From contig NZ_QHLQ01000016.1 in NCBI RefSeq assembly GCF_011813015.1, forward strand, positions 1 to 64,000: a stretch of 64,000 nt of DNA. Reading direction: 5' to 3'. Origin of the DNA: Parasedimentitalea denitrificans. Lineage in GTDB: Bacteria > Pseudomonadota > Alphaproteobacteria > Rhodobacterales > Rhodobacteraceae. Each line of letters opens with the position of its first letter. The first letter of the stretch is position 1. Positions 8,917-17,356 of the stretch are shown piece after piece. Position numbers and translations under genes: made by a program. The notes under the pieces were generated by a model that saw only the letters and a program-made list of their open reading frames with translations, was not told the origin of the DNA and did not search any database.

Positions 8917-9381
8917 TCAGCCAGTAATGCCAATATCGCCAACACGATCATGTGGTTTCGGGGCGGCGTTATCGCGTTGCAGCCGCTCGGCAACCATAGT
9001 CTTTACCGCAGCGGGGAACTCAATCGCCCTTGGCCCGCCTGGTTGTTTTACATGAACCAATACGGCCTCGTTCACAGCGAGCACTGAATTGTTTGAATCG
9101 TGGTAGATCGTCGAATGTAAATGCAACCGTTTCTTGCCTGCATCAAGCAAACGCATATCAACGCGCAGAGGATCCCCTTCTCGCGCTTCCTTGCGGTACT
9201 GGATGCGGTTGTCCAAATTGTACAACGTGCACCCGGTGGATTTCAGGTACTCTGGCCCCATGCCCAGCTCATCCATCAATTGGTCATTGGCAAAGCTGAT
9301 AAGCAAAACATAAAATGCATCGCGCATGTGGCCGTTAAAATCCATCCACTCGCTAGGGCATATTCTTCTGATTTGCAGCAC
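8917..9381 (-). CDS. Hotdog-fold acyl-CoA thioesterase
   Basis: A 154-residue protein of the 4-hydroxybenzoyl-CoA thioesterase type. It carries the hallmark EWMDFNGHMRDAFYVLL near residues 11-27, where the Asp and the NGHM segment form the active site. The rest (SFANDQLMDELGM, KRLHLHSTIYH, LAVNEAVLVHV) resembles the thioesterases of carnitine catabolism that act on betainyl-CoA. It would release a free acid from a CoA thioester in the cytoplasm. The start is GTG at 9381, chosen because AGGAG sits seven bases upstream. It is transcribed away from the LysR gene and towards the aldehyde dehydrogenase operon, possibly as its first gene, although the 191-base gap with its own operator-like element argues for separate control. 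The substrate assignment is only a resemblance. Confidence 0.78.
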   Translation of the reverse strand: MLQIRRICPSEWMDFNGHMRDAFYVLLISFANDQLMDELGMGPEYLKSTGCTLYNLDNRIQYRKEAREGDPLRVDMRLLDAGKKRLHLHSTIYHDSNNSVLAVNEAVLVHVKQPGGPRAIEFPAAVKTMVAERLQRDNAAPKPHDRVGDIGITG

Positions 9382-9554
9382 TGAAGCTCTCCTGAGTATT
9401 TGATCTGGGCTCTTGGTTTTGAAGCGCGTTTTCCAAGGGGCTTACCCAGAAAATTGAGACGAGGCTCACCTTGTGAACATATAGATGCACCAAAAAGAGG
9501 GCGACTCTCCCCCATCGCAGATGCGCATCAAATTAAACTACCGCCAGCCCTTAC

Positions 9555-9602
9555 ATGCGTCGAATGCCTATTGAACATGCCATCCATGCCCAAAGAGCAT
9601 AG
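9555..9602. promoter_or_regulatory. 48-bp element, copy B (putative operator)
   Basis: This is the second copy of the element at 8826-8873, in the same orientation, with identical first 13 bases (atgcgtcgaatgc) and identical last six (gcatag). It lies about 60 bases before the LysR start and 174 before the thioesterase start. That is where an autoregulatory LysR site controlling a divergent target is expected. Confidence 0.55.
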
Positions 9603-9664
9603 CATGTAACAACGTGACCAGCTAACATTGAGGTTCTTTTGTCAACGTGCGCCCTGGGACCCAA

Positions 9665-10645
9665 ATGAACCTGAATCTAAACCTGACCCATCTTCAGAAT
9701 TTCATCCAAATCGTCGAGTGGGGAAATATTTCCAAGGCGGCGTCGGTCCTGAACATCGCGCAACCCGCCCTCAGCCGACAAATCAAGGCGCTGGAGGATT
9801 CTTTTGGCGCCAGTCTGTTGCAGCGGCATACTTGGGGAGTTGAGCCCACAGAGGCGGGCAAGCTGGTTCTTGAACATGCCAGGCGAATTCAAAAAGAATG
9901 CCTTTCGGCCAAGGAAAGTGTCCAATCAAACCAGGACAACCCAACCGGAACAGTCTATTTGGGTATCCCGGCTGCCTATGCGGTTTCTCTTGTTCCACCG
10001 CTTTTGCAGGGCATGCGTGTCAAGTACCCCAATATCAAAGTCCATATTGTAGAGGCCTTCAGCGGCACGATCTATGAATGGCTGGTTACAGGACGGCTGG
10101 ATTTGGCTCTCTTATACTATTCAAGAGAACACGATGCGGCGGCAACAACGCCCTACCTTGATGAAGATATGGTGGCCCTTCGGGGGCCGAATGCGTTCGA
10201 AGCTGATAGTACAGTGACGTTGGAGGAACTTGCAGGAAAACAGCTGATCGTTCCCTGGCGTCCACACATGTTTCGTCTTGCACTAGAAACAGCCTTCTTT
10301 TCCCAGGGCATTCCATTCGAGCCGCACATCGAGATCGATTCCATGCCCTGTATGAAGGAACTGGCACGTCGAGGTGAAGGAACCACAATTCTACCGCCGT
10401 CGACGGTGACATCTGAGCTTGATCTTGGGTTGCTGTCTCAGGCTCAGGTCACACCACGCCTTAATCTGCGCACGGTTTTAGGCCAGCCGATGGGACGCAA
10501 GCCGACACGAGCTGTCAGCCTGGTAATTGAAGAACTTGAAAGGCTGGCGATTGAGCTGGCGCCAGAAGCAGGCTGGAATGTTGCAACAGAACTGGCGAGC
10601 AAAGCATCAACTCACCAGTCCAAGGCACCTCGAAAACTCAGTTGA
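9665..10645 (+). CDS. LysR-family transcriptional regulator
   Basis: A 326-residue LTTR with an N-terminal winged helix (THLQNFIQIVEWGNISKAASVLNIAQPALSRQIKALED, about residues 8-43) and a C-terminal substrate-binding domain. Compared with paradigm LTTRs the effector domain is typical (VYLGIPAAYAVSLVPPLLQGM onward), with a C-terminal basic tail. I chose the ATG at 9665; a GTG at 9647 would add six residues. It is divergent from the thioesterase, with operator-like copy B between them, and convergent with the CoA-transferase (15-base gap). It probably senses the pathway substrate or a CoA intermediate and controls the aldehyde dehydrogenase and thioesterase transcripts. The target is inferred from position only. 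Confidence 0.88.
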   Translation: MNLNLNLTHLQNFIQIVEWGNISKAASVLNIAQPALSRQIKALEDSFGASLLQRHTWGVEPTEAGKLVLEHARRIQKECLSAKESVQSNQDNPTGTVYLGIPAAYAVSLVPPLLQGMRVKYPNIKVHIVEAFSGTIYEWLVTGRLDLALLYYSREHDAAATTPYLDEDMVALRGPNAFEADSTVTLEELAGKQLIVPWRPHMFRLALETAFFSQGIPFEPHIEIDSMPCMKELARRGEGTTILPPSTVTSELDLGLLSQAQVTPRLNLRTVLGQPMGRKPTRAVSLVIEELERLAIELAPEAGWNVATELASKASTHQSKAPRKLS

Positions 10646-10660
10646 TAACGGCTAGTTTCA

Positions 10661-11797
10661 TCATTCTATGGGCTGCAACATCTGGCCGAACTCTGCGCGA
10701 ATTTCGTCGGTGTGCTCGCCAACATCAGGGATCACTGCCATTTCTATATCCGGATGCAAAGGTGGAGCAGCCAAAGAAAAGACCTTGCCATTGGCGACAC
10801 CTTTCACCCGCCTAAGGGCTGGATGTGTGCTTAGGTCGGCCACGGAACTAACCGTGGCCGAAGCCAATTTGGCATCCTCGACCATACGAAATGCCTCGGT
10901 TCGGGTCATTGCTGCAAAAACCGGCTCAAGCTTCTCGTCCAAGGCCTCACGATTCTGCACCCTTAGGGCATTGGTCGCGAAACGCGGATCTGTCTCTAAC
11001 TCGGGCTGTTTCAGCACCTCACAGCATAGTCTGTGCCATTCGCCACTGTGCTGAACAGCGATGACGATGCTGCCGTCTTTGCAATCAAGCCGCCGATAGG
11101 GATAGATCGAGGCATGCGAAAGACCGTGGCGCGCCGTTTCTTTGCTCTGATGTTCGTAGTGCAACAGCGGTACATTCATCCAGTCCGCAAGCCCGTCAAA
11201 CATAGCGATTTTAATTGCCTTACCCTTGCCGGTGATCGAGCGCTCGATAAGCGCCTCTAGAACAGCAGCGTGGGCATTCATTCCGGTTGCGATATCGGCG
11301 ACGGACACACCAACCTTGCACGCCGCATCCGCTGTACCCGTAACCGCACACAAACCGCTTTCGGCCTGCACCAGCATGTCATAGGCCCGCATCTCAGCAT
11401 AATCGGTGTCTTGCCCATAGCCCACAATGCCGACAGTGATCAGCCTTGGGTTGGACTGATGCAGCACCTTTGGTGACAGGCCCAATCGATCAATTGCGCC
11501 CGGCGCAAGATTTTGTACAAACACATCGGCCTTTGCCAGCATGGATTTGACAACCGCAATATCCGCCGCGTTCTTCAAATCAAAAACGGTGCTCTGCTTG
11601 CCGCGATTTAGCCAAACGAAATAGGCGCTCATGTCGTGAACAGCAGCGTCGTAATGGCGTGCAGTCTCGCCCTCGCTGCGCTCAATCTTGATCACACGCG
11701 CACCTGCATCGGCAAGCCGTGCGGAGCACATAGGCGCGGCAACGGCCTGTTCGATGGAAACAACAGTTAGGCCTGCAAGCGGTTTGTTAATGGCCAT
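10661..11797 (-). CDS. Class III (CaiB/BaiF-type) CoA-transferase
   Basis: A family III CoA-transferase of 378 residues, moving CoA from one acyl-CoA to another acid without free intermediates. Family features are the start GLTVVSIEQAVAAPMCSARLADAGARVIKIER and the DLKN segment at which the acyl enzyme usually forms (aspartate in FDLKNAAD). I chose the ATG at 11797, which has GAGGAGG eight bases before it, over an upstream frame extending to 11920. The gene stands alone on the minus strand, divergent from the hydratase/TRAP operon. It offers a second route, besides the CoA ligase, to activate the imported acid. The substrate is unknown. Confidence 0.85.
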   Translation of the reverse strand: MAINKPLAGLTVVSIEQAVAAPMCSARLADAGARVIKIERSEGETARHYDAAVHDMSAYFVWLNRGKQSTVFDLKNAADIAVVKSMLAKADVFVQNLAPGAIDRLGLSPKVLHQSNPRLITVGIVGYGQDTDYAEMRAYDMLVQAESGLCAVTGTADAACKVGVSVADIATGMNAHAAVLEALIERSITGKGKAIKIAMFDGLADWMNVPLLHYEHQSKETARHGLSHASIYPYRRLDCKDGSIVIAVQHSGEWHRLCCEVLKQPELETDPRFATNALRVQNREALDEKLEPVFAAMTRTEAFRMVEDAKLASATVSSVADLSTHPALRRVKGVANGKVFSLAAPPLHPDIEMAVIPDVGEHTDEIRAEFGQMLQPIE

Positions 11798-11982
11798 CAG
11801 CAGAAACCTCCTCTCAATTTTCATCGCGGCGTCTGGAAATCGCGCAGCCGCTGAATCTTTTGCCGGAACGCTAGCGAGCGAGAGGCTATTCGTCCAATGC
11901 TGCAAATCAATGCAGAACATAACATTCTGGCATGGCCCTAGGCCAGCCTGGAGATAGTAGGCTCGCTAGCAGAACAAGGGTG

Positions 11983-12010
11983 TTGACAGAACGGAAAGCC
12001 CCTGTAGTGT
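11983..12010 (+). promoter_or_regulatory. Sigma-70-like promoter of the hydratase/TRAP operon
   Basis: TTGACA at 11983-11988 is followed after 16 bases by TAGTGT at 12005-12010. The -35 is a perfect consensus match and the -10 is moderate. The -10 overlaps the left arm of a perfect inverted repeat, which suggests a repressed promoter. It lies about 190 bases upstream of the hydratase start, giving a long leader. Confidence 0.5.
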
Positions 12011-12026
12011 CCTATTGTCGGACACT
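12006..12026. promoter_or_regulatory. Perfect inverted repeat AGTGTCC-N7-GGACACT (operator)
   Basis: Seven-base arms at 12006-12012 and 12020-12026 flank the spacer tattgtc, giving a 21-bp symmetric site that overlaps the -10 of the putative promoter. This is the right size and place for a dimeric repressor. The GntR/FadR-type regulator encoded at the other end of this operon (16363-17097) is the best candidate; the AraC protein is a weaker one. Confidence 0.6.
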
Positions 12027-12192
12027 AACGCGGTATCATCACCAATGCTCAAAATGCCCAACCCAAGCTCACTCGTCGACGGGCCCCTCGTTTTAAAGGG
12101 GCTGGCCACGGCGCCATTGAACGGCCGTCAACTCAGGATTTGCGCTCCGGGCTTACGGTCAGAACTGCCATCCAAAGTGCAAGGGATCTGAC

Positions 12193-13131
12193 ATGACAGC
12201 CCATCCAAAACCGCCGCAGACAGGAACAATGGAAGTCGTACCGCGATACATGACCAAGAATATGCAGACCATAAATATCGAGACGCACAGCGGCGTTATG
12301 ACCATAACGCTGAACCGACCGGATCGGTTGAACGCATTCACCCGGATAATGATGGAGGAAATGGTTGCAGCGCTCGACGAGGCCGATGCTGACGATGACG
12401 TCCGCGCCATCATCGTCACGGGCAACGGACGTGCCTTTTGCGCTGGCGCTGATCTGGACGACCCTGATGCCTTTGCCACTGCCAAGCCAGATCCCGCATC
12501 AAAGGACCCTACCGTTTGGGCAGATCCGGCGATCCGCGACAGCGGTGGCATCCTGGCCCTGCGTCTGTTCAATTGCCTCAAACCGGTCATTGCAGCGGTG
12601 AACGGAGCCTCTGTTGGCATCGGGACCACAATGCAATTGCCAATGGACATCCGTATCGCCTCAACAGACGCGCGGTTCGGCTTTGTCTTCGCCCGCCGGG
12701 GGATCATACCAGAGGCAGCATCAACTTGGTTTTTGCCACGCCTAGTAGGGATGTCCAAGGCGCTGGAATGGTGCTGTTCAGGCCGTGTTTTTGGCGCCGA
12801 AGAGGCGCTTGAGGGTGGTCTGGTCCGTTCAGTTCATGCCCCTGAGGATCTACTGCCCGAAGCCCACCGGATCGCTCGTGAGATTGCCGACAATACCGCA
12901 CCTGTTTCTGTGGCACTGACGCGTCAAATGTTATGGCGCATGGCTGGGGCGGATCATCCGATGAGAGCCCATCGTGTGGACAGCCGGGCCATTGCTGCAC
13001 GGAACGCTTCAGGGGATTCAGCTGAAGGTGTTTCGAGCTTTTTTGAGAAAAGAAAAGCCGAATTTCCGAACCGCGTCAGCACCGATATGCCCGGATTTTA
13101 CCCCTGGCAGGATGAACCGCCATGGGCGTGA
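12193..13131 (+). CDS. Enoyl-CoA hydratase/isomerase (crotonase family)
   Basis: A crotonase-fold enzyme of up to 312 residues that adds water to 2-enoyl-CoA or isomerises it. Visible are FCAGADLDDP and NGASVGIGTTMQLPMDIRIAS, which form the oxyanion hole, and RRGIIPEAASTWFLPRLVG, which carries the catalytic glutamate. The usual length is about 260-290. The first 19 residues look non-conserved, so the ATG at 12250 (MTKNMQTINIE) is a possible true start. It is the first gene of an operon with the TRAP transporter: the gap to the binding-protein start is 41 bases. An insertion after GADLDD lengthens the loop near the active site, which can change substrate preference. Confidence 0.85.
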   Translation: MTAHPKPPQTGTMEVVPRYMTKNMQTINIETHSGVMTITLNRPDRLNAFTRIMMEEMVAALDEADADDDVRAIIVTGNGRAFCAGADLDDPDAFATAKPDPASKDPTVWADPAIRDSGGILALRLFNCLKPVIAAVNGASVGIGTTMQLPMDIRIASTDARFGFVFARRGIIPEAASTWFLPRLVGMSKALEWCCSGRVFGAEEALEGGLVRSVHAPEDLLPEAHRIAREIADNTAPVSVALTRQMLWRMAGADHPMRAHRVDSRAIAARNASGDSAEGVSSFFEKRKAEFPNRVSTDMPGFYPWQDEPPWA

Positions 13132-13172
13132 TTAAACCAAATTCAAAGAATTACAACAGAGGGAGAAGACAC

Positions 13173-14309
13173 ATGAAATACACTATCAAGGGGTTGCTCA
13201 CCGGCGCGTCGTTGTTGGCACTGGCACCCGCCGCGTTTGCGGATCAGCTCAACTTTGCCGGTGGTTGGCCGCCAAATTCACGCCCGAACTCCGTTGTGGA
13301 AGACTATGCCGCAGCCCTGAGCGAGAATAGCGGTGGCGCACTGACGATGAAGGTGTTCCCGCAATCGTTACTCAGCTTTGGCGAAGCCAATGCTGGCCTA
13401 CGCGATGGTATGGCGGATTTGGCCGTAACCCTGACGCCGTATTTCCCAACCGAATTCCCCAACATGAATATGGTGTCGGAATTTGCTGAACTGACCGAAC
13501 TGCCAGAATTTTCAGGCGAGCTAAGCTCGGCCGCCTTCGCCGGTGCAATTTCCGAATACGTGATGACACAATGCACCGAGTGCAAAAGTGAAGCCGCTGC
13601 GCAGAACCAGGTGTTCATGGGCGCTAGCATGACAACCTCATATGTTCTTCAGTGTGTTGTGCCGATCAACTCGCCTGAAGAGCTCAAGGGCAAGCGGATC
13701 CGGACAGCCGGGGCCTATTGGTCGCGTTGGGCGGAATCAGTTGGTGCCGTTCCGGTGTCGATTTCGGTCAGCGAAACCTTTGAAGCTCTGAACCAAGGTG
13801 TTCTGGATTGCACCGCCAGCAACACTGCCGACTTCATGAACTTCAGCTTCATTGATGCAGTCAAATACGTTTATGCCGGGCTTCCAGGTGGTCAGTTTAC
13901 TGTTCCGACTATGATGAACAAAGACCGTTGGGACGGGCTATCTGCTGAAGGTAAGTCAGCGTTGATGAAAGCGAATGCCAAAATGGCCGCTGACATGACC
14001 TGGGTCTATGTTGACATTGGCCGTAACGGTAAAACAGAAGCGCTGGAACGTGGCCTCGAATATGGTCCCGCGGCCGACAGCCTGCTGGAAATGAACCGGA
14101 GCTTTATCGAAAATGACATCACTTCGGTTGCAGCCATCTATGACGAACGTTTTGGGCTAAAGAACGGCGCCGAAGTCAGTACCGCCCTGCGCGCGTCATT
14201 GGGTCGTTGGACTGCGCTGATCGCCGATGTTGATAGCGCTGAGGCCCTGGCCGAGGTGTACTGGAATGAGATTTACTCCAAGATCGACGTAAACAACTAC
14301 GGCATGTGA
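13173..14309 (+). CDS. TRAP transporter periplasmic substrate-binding protein (DctP family)
   Basis: A 378-residue solute receptor for a tripartite ATP-independent transporter. The signal peptide is clear: MKYTIKGLLTGASLLALAPAAFA with an AFA cleavage site. The mature protein has the family's ligand-binding stretch GKRIRTAGAYWSRWAESVGAVPVSISVSE, where the arginine grips the substrate carboxylate, so the ligand is an organic acid. Four cysteines (two in the CTEC pair) are unusual and may form disulphides. The start at 13173 is set by GAGGGAGAAG upstream; the frame is open back to 13122 but that would ruin the signal peptide. It is followed by an attenuator hairpin and then the membrane subunits. 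Confidence 0.92.
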   Translation: MKYTIKGLLTGASLLALAPAAFADQLNFAGGWPPNSRPNSVVEDYAAALSENSGGALTMKVFPQSLLSFGEANAGLRDGMADLAVTLTPYFPTEFPNMNMVSEFAELTELPEFSGELSSAAFAGAISEYVMTQCTECKSEAAAQNQVFMGASMTTSYVLQCVVPINSPEELKGKRIRTAGAYWSRWAESVGAVPVSISVSETFEALNQGVLDCTASNTADFMNFSFIDAVKYVYAGLPGGQFTVPTMMNKDRWDGLSAEGKSALMKANAKMAADMTWVYVDIGRNGKTEALERGLEYGPAADSLLEMNRSFIENDITSVAAIYDERFGLKNGAEVSTALRASLGRWTALIADVDSAEALAEVYWNEIYSKIDVNNYGM

Positions 14310-14317
14310 TCAATATG

Positions 14318-14348
14318 GGGCGCTGGTTCGAAGACCGGCGCCCTTTTT
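14318..14348 (+). terminator. Attenuating hairpin between TRAP subunit genes
   Basis: A ten-pair stem (GGGCGCTGGT / ACCGGCGCCC, one T-G pair) with a six-base loop is followed by five T. It has the form of an intrinsic terminator but sits inside the operon, between the binding protein and the DctQ gene. Partial termination here would give far more periplasmic receptor than membrane subunits, as is common in binding-protein transporters. Confidence 0.75.
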
Positions 14349-14371
14349 GGCTGCCTTGAGGGAGAAAAGCC

Positions 14372-14908
14372 ATGCTTCTTGTTGGAAAGTTCTTGTCTGG
14401 TCTGACAAGAATTGCATCCTTGATCGGGACGTTTTGCATCGGCTTGATGATGCTACATGTGACCGCAGATGTTATTGGCCGATATCTGTTCAATGCACCT
14501 TTGACCGGCACGATCGTTATCGTCGGGCACTACTATATGATTATCGTGGTTTTCATGGCTCTTGGTGTTGCCGAAGAAAAAGGCGCCCATATTTCCGTAG
14601 AGTTCCTGACAGACATGATGCCAAAATCCGTTCAGGGTTGGCTGTCTGTCTTTTCCGGTGTGCTGACAGTCGCGGTCTTCGCGTTGCTAGCCATCAGTGG
14701 CTATTTCGAAGCCATGAAGAAAACCAAATATGGCGCATCCATCGAACAGGGATCCGACATGATCACCATTTGGCAAAGCTACTGGGCCATTCCCATCGGC
14801 GCAGCGCTAATGGCTCTGATTGCTGCCTACAAGATTGTAGTGGCGCTGACTGGTAGCCAAAATGGCCTTCACGAAACACTTGAAGATGCAGAGATAATAA
14901 ATGAGTGA
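14372..14908 (+). CDS. TRAP transporter small membrane subunit (DctQ family)
   Basis: A 178-residue integral membrane protein with four predicted helices (IASLIGTFCIGLMMLHVTADVIG; IVIVGHYYMIIVVFMALGVA; LSVFSGVLTVAVFALLAI; YWAIPIGAALMALIAAYKIVVAL), the standard DctQ plan. The GRYLFNAP and EEKGAHISVEF segments are typical of the family. It bridges the receptor and the large permease. The ATG at 14372 is preceded by GAGGGAGAAAAG. The 3' end overlaps the start of the large permease gene by eight bases, indicating translational coupling. Confidence 0.9.
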   Translation: MLLVGKFLSGLTRIASLIGTFCIGLMMLHVTADVIGRYLFNAPLTGTIVIVGHYYMIIVVFMALGVAEEKGAHISVEFLTDMMPKSVQGWLSVFSGVLTVAVFALLAISGYFEAMKKTKYGASIEQGSDMITIWQSYWAIPIGAALMALIAAYKIVVALTGSQNGLHETLEDAEIINE

Positions 14909-16208
14909 AGTTGCAATAGGCTTGACCGGCCTTGGGTTTCTGATGTTCCTGATCGCCCTGCGCGTTCCAATTGGAATATCTCTGATCGGGGTATCCTTTG
15001 TCGGATTATGGTCACTTATGGGCCCGCAGGTCGCCTGGGGCGCATTGGGCGTCATCCCCTACCAGTTCTCGGCAAATTGGATTCTCAGCTCCATTCCAAT
15101 GTTCCTGTTTTTGGGGTTCATCAGTTATCACACCCACCTGACGCGCGGCATGTTCAATGCGGCACGGGTCTGGATGTCTGCGGTACCGGGGGGGCTAGCC
15201 ATCGCTGCCATCTTTGGTTCGGCTGGCTTTGCTGCGGTGTCAGGCTCTTCCCTTGCCTGTTCGGCAGCCATGGGTCGTATCGCGATACCCGAAATGATTA
15301 AACACAAGTACCACCCGGAATTGGCCACGGGAACTGTGGCCGTAGCCGGGACCATCGGCGCATTGATCCCACCATCAATCATTCTGATCCTTTACGGTGT
15401 CATCGCGCAGGTTTCGATCGCCAAGCTGTTTCTCGGAGGGATCAGCGCAGGGCTTTTGACGGCAATTGGCTATGTCATCGTGGTTTTTGTGCGGGTCAAA
15501 TTGAACCCAGCTCTTGCACCGGAACGGGATGAACAGGTCAGTTTTGCAGACAAAGTCCTTGCTCTGAAAGATACTTGGCCGATCTTTCTGGTCATGATTG
15601 GTATTTTCGGAGGGCTTTTTGGTGGTATCTTTACCCCTACAGAAGCGGGGGCCGTTGGTGCATTTCTGGCCTGTCTTGTTGCACTGGTCAGTGGCGAATT
15701 GACCTTTGACCGGTTCATGAAAGCCGCTCGCGAAACGATAATGACCACAGCCTCGCTTTTGGTCATCGCAATTGGCGCCAGCTTGCTGACCCGGTTTCTG
15801 GCTCTGTCCGGCGCAGGGGATTATCTCTCGGCCGGGATCATGTCATTGGCAACCAGCCCAACGTTGCTGCTTGTCGGTATCATTCTTGTCTATTTGGTGA
15901 TGGGCATGTTCCTGGAGCCAATCGGGGCGATGTTGTTGACGTTGCCAATCATTCTTCCAGTTGTTGATTCCGCTGGCTGGAGCTTACTATGGTTCGGGAT
16001 CGTCCTGACCAAGCTGCTAGAAATCGGGATGATTACCCCACCGATTGGAATGAATGTGTTTGTGATCAAAGGTGTCGTTGGCGACCTTGTGAAAACATCG
16101 GCAATCTTCCGAGGCGTTCTATGGTTCATTGTGATGGATCTGATCGTTGTAGCAATCTTGTCCGCATTCCCCGCCTTGGTACTGAAGCTGCCCGAGCTCC
16201 TGAACTGA
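14901..16208 (+). CDS. TRAP transporter large permease (DctM family)
   Basis: A 435-residue polytopic membrane protein with the DctM hallmarks: GFAAVSGSSLACSAAMGRIAIPEM, TGTVAVAGTIGALIPPSIILILYG and a C-terminal IGMITPPIGMNVFVIKG. It is the sodium-driven, substrate-translocating subunit, normally 420-440 residues, so it is full length. It completes an intact three-gene TRAP system for the pathway's substrate. The operon ends here; a 14-bp inverted repeat follows about 80 bases downstream. Confidence 0.92.
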   Translation: MSEVAIGLTGLGFLMFLIALRVPIGISLIGVSFVGLWSLMGPQVAWGALGVIPYQFSANWILSSIPMFLFLGFISYHTHLTRGMFNAARVWMSAVPGGLAIAAIFGSAGFAAVSGSSLACSAAMGRIAIPEMIKHKYHPELATGTVAVAGTIGALIPPSIILILYGVIAQVSIAKLFLGGISAGLLTAIGYVIVVFVRVKLNPALAPERDEQVSFADKVLALKDTWPIFLVMIGIFGGLFGGIFTPTEAGAVGAFLACLVALVSGELTFDRFMKAARETIMTTASLLVIAIGASLLTRFLALSGAGDYLSAGIMSLATSPTLLLVGIILVYLVMGMFLEPIGAMLLTLPIILPVVDSAGWSLLWFGIVLTKLLEIGMITPPIGMNVFVIKGVVGDLVKTSAIFRGVLWFIVMDLIVVAILSAFPALVLKLPELLN

Positions 16209-16288
16209 GCACCGTTTTCTCCTCTTCCAATGCCTGAACACGGTGATAAACCGTGGACACTGAGACAAGCACATGAACCAGATCACCA

Positions 16289-16331
16289 GTGATTACATAC
16301 AGAAACTGACCAATGCCCTGTATGTAATCAC
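16289..16331. terminator. Perfect 14-bp inverted repeat between convergent genes
   Basis: gtgattacatacag (16289-16302) and ctgtatgtaatcac (16318-16331) are exact reverse complements with a 15-base loop. The repeat sits between the DctM stop and the stop of the convergent GntR gene. It is AT-rich and lacks a T run, so it is an atypical terminator. It may serve both strands, or be a protein-binding palindrome. Confidence 0.55.
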
Positions 16332-16362
16332 AGAACGTCTGGCGGACGGAAGATCACCCCAA

Positions 16363-17097
16363 TCACGTCTCTCTGGAAATCGGCGGTTCGTCTTCCAGAC
16401 CCGCCATCTGAATGCCACGCCAAAAATCTTCAATATGACGGCGCGTCCAGTCACGCGCGCTCTCCGGATCGTTATTGCGAATGGCCCCCAGAATATGGGA
16501 GTGTGCCTCGATCTGGCGATCAATTGCTTGCGGAACTTTGGGCGCCACCTGCAAGAAACCCTGATACAGAAGCAAAGCAAGCGGTTCACGCGCCAGACTC
16601 AGCACTCGATTTTCGCCCATTTCCGCTATCTGAGAATGAAAGAGCTTGTCCAGTCGGGTGGTCTCAACGACATCGTTTTCTACCGCAACAAAGCGCGCGT
16701 GAATGTCTTCCAGTATCTCGACCTTCTCTGGCGTAGCCAATTCCGCAGCCAAAGCCGAGGCCAGGGATTCAGTTTCCCGCGCAACCTGCCAAAGTTCACG
16801 GAACGTGACGTTCATCAAAACCATGGCGCGGCTGGCGCGGCTGGCCAGCTGATCGCTTTGTGGCACTGCAACCTCCAGCCGACGCGGCGACGGGCGATTC
16901 ACCAGCCCTTCACTTTCAAGTTGGCGAAGCCCTTCGCGAACAGTCGACCGTGTGACACCAAACATCTCGGCCAGTTCTACCTCACCGGGCAGCCGTTCGC
17001 CTGGCTGCAAGGTTCCTTGCATGATTTGCGCTTCGATTTCGTCAGCGAACTGGCGGTAAGCATAGTTCACCTTCAACGGCTGTCCGCGCAAGCTCAT
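16363..17097 (-). CDS. GntR-family regulator, FadR/FCD type
   Basis: A 244-residue repressor with an N-terminal winged helix (GERLPGEVELAEMFGVTRSTVREGLRQLESEGLVNR, about residues 33-68) and an all-helical FCD ligand-binding domain with the histidine/aspartate metal-site pattern (FHSQIAEM, HSHILGAI, RRHIED). FCD regulators sense organic acids or acyl-CoAs and dissociate from DNA on binding. It lies at the end of the TRAP operon on the opposite strand and is divergent from the AraC gene. The perfect palindrome at 12006-12026 is its most plausible operator, which is inference. Confidence 0.88.
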   Translation of the reverse strand: MSLRGQPLKVNYAYRQFADEIEAQIMQGTLQPGERLPGEVELAEMFGVTRSTVREGLRQLESEGLVNRPSPRRLEVAVPQSDQLASRASRAMVLMNVTFRELWQVARETESLASALAAELATPEKVEILEDIHARFVAVENDVVETTRLDKLFHSQIAEMGENRVLSLAREPLALLLYQGFLQVAPKVPQAIDRQIEAHSHILGAIRNNDPESARDWTRRHIEDFWRGIQMAGLEDEPPISRET

Positions 17098-17356
17098 ATT
17101 GTTATCCCCATAAGGTGGTGGCCCGCCGAAACGAAACCCAGTTCAATTTTTTTCGCGACGGCATATAGGTTTATAACATCATTCATCCAGTTTTGCGAGA
17201 TAAAGACTAACTTCAACAACGAAGATTTACACCCCCTTTGGCGGCCGGTGATGCCCCCTATCGTCAACACTTTTCTTGGTGTTTGGTCTGTGTTTGCGCT
17301 TCTCTTGAAACAGCCCCCACAAACTAAAAACTTAAATGCCACGTTAAGGCATTCTC

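Noticed and set aside
11798..11920. N-terminal extension of the CoA-transferase
   Set aside because: Family similarity starts at MAINKPLAGLTVV, directly behind a GAGGAGG site; the extension looks non-coding.
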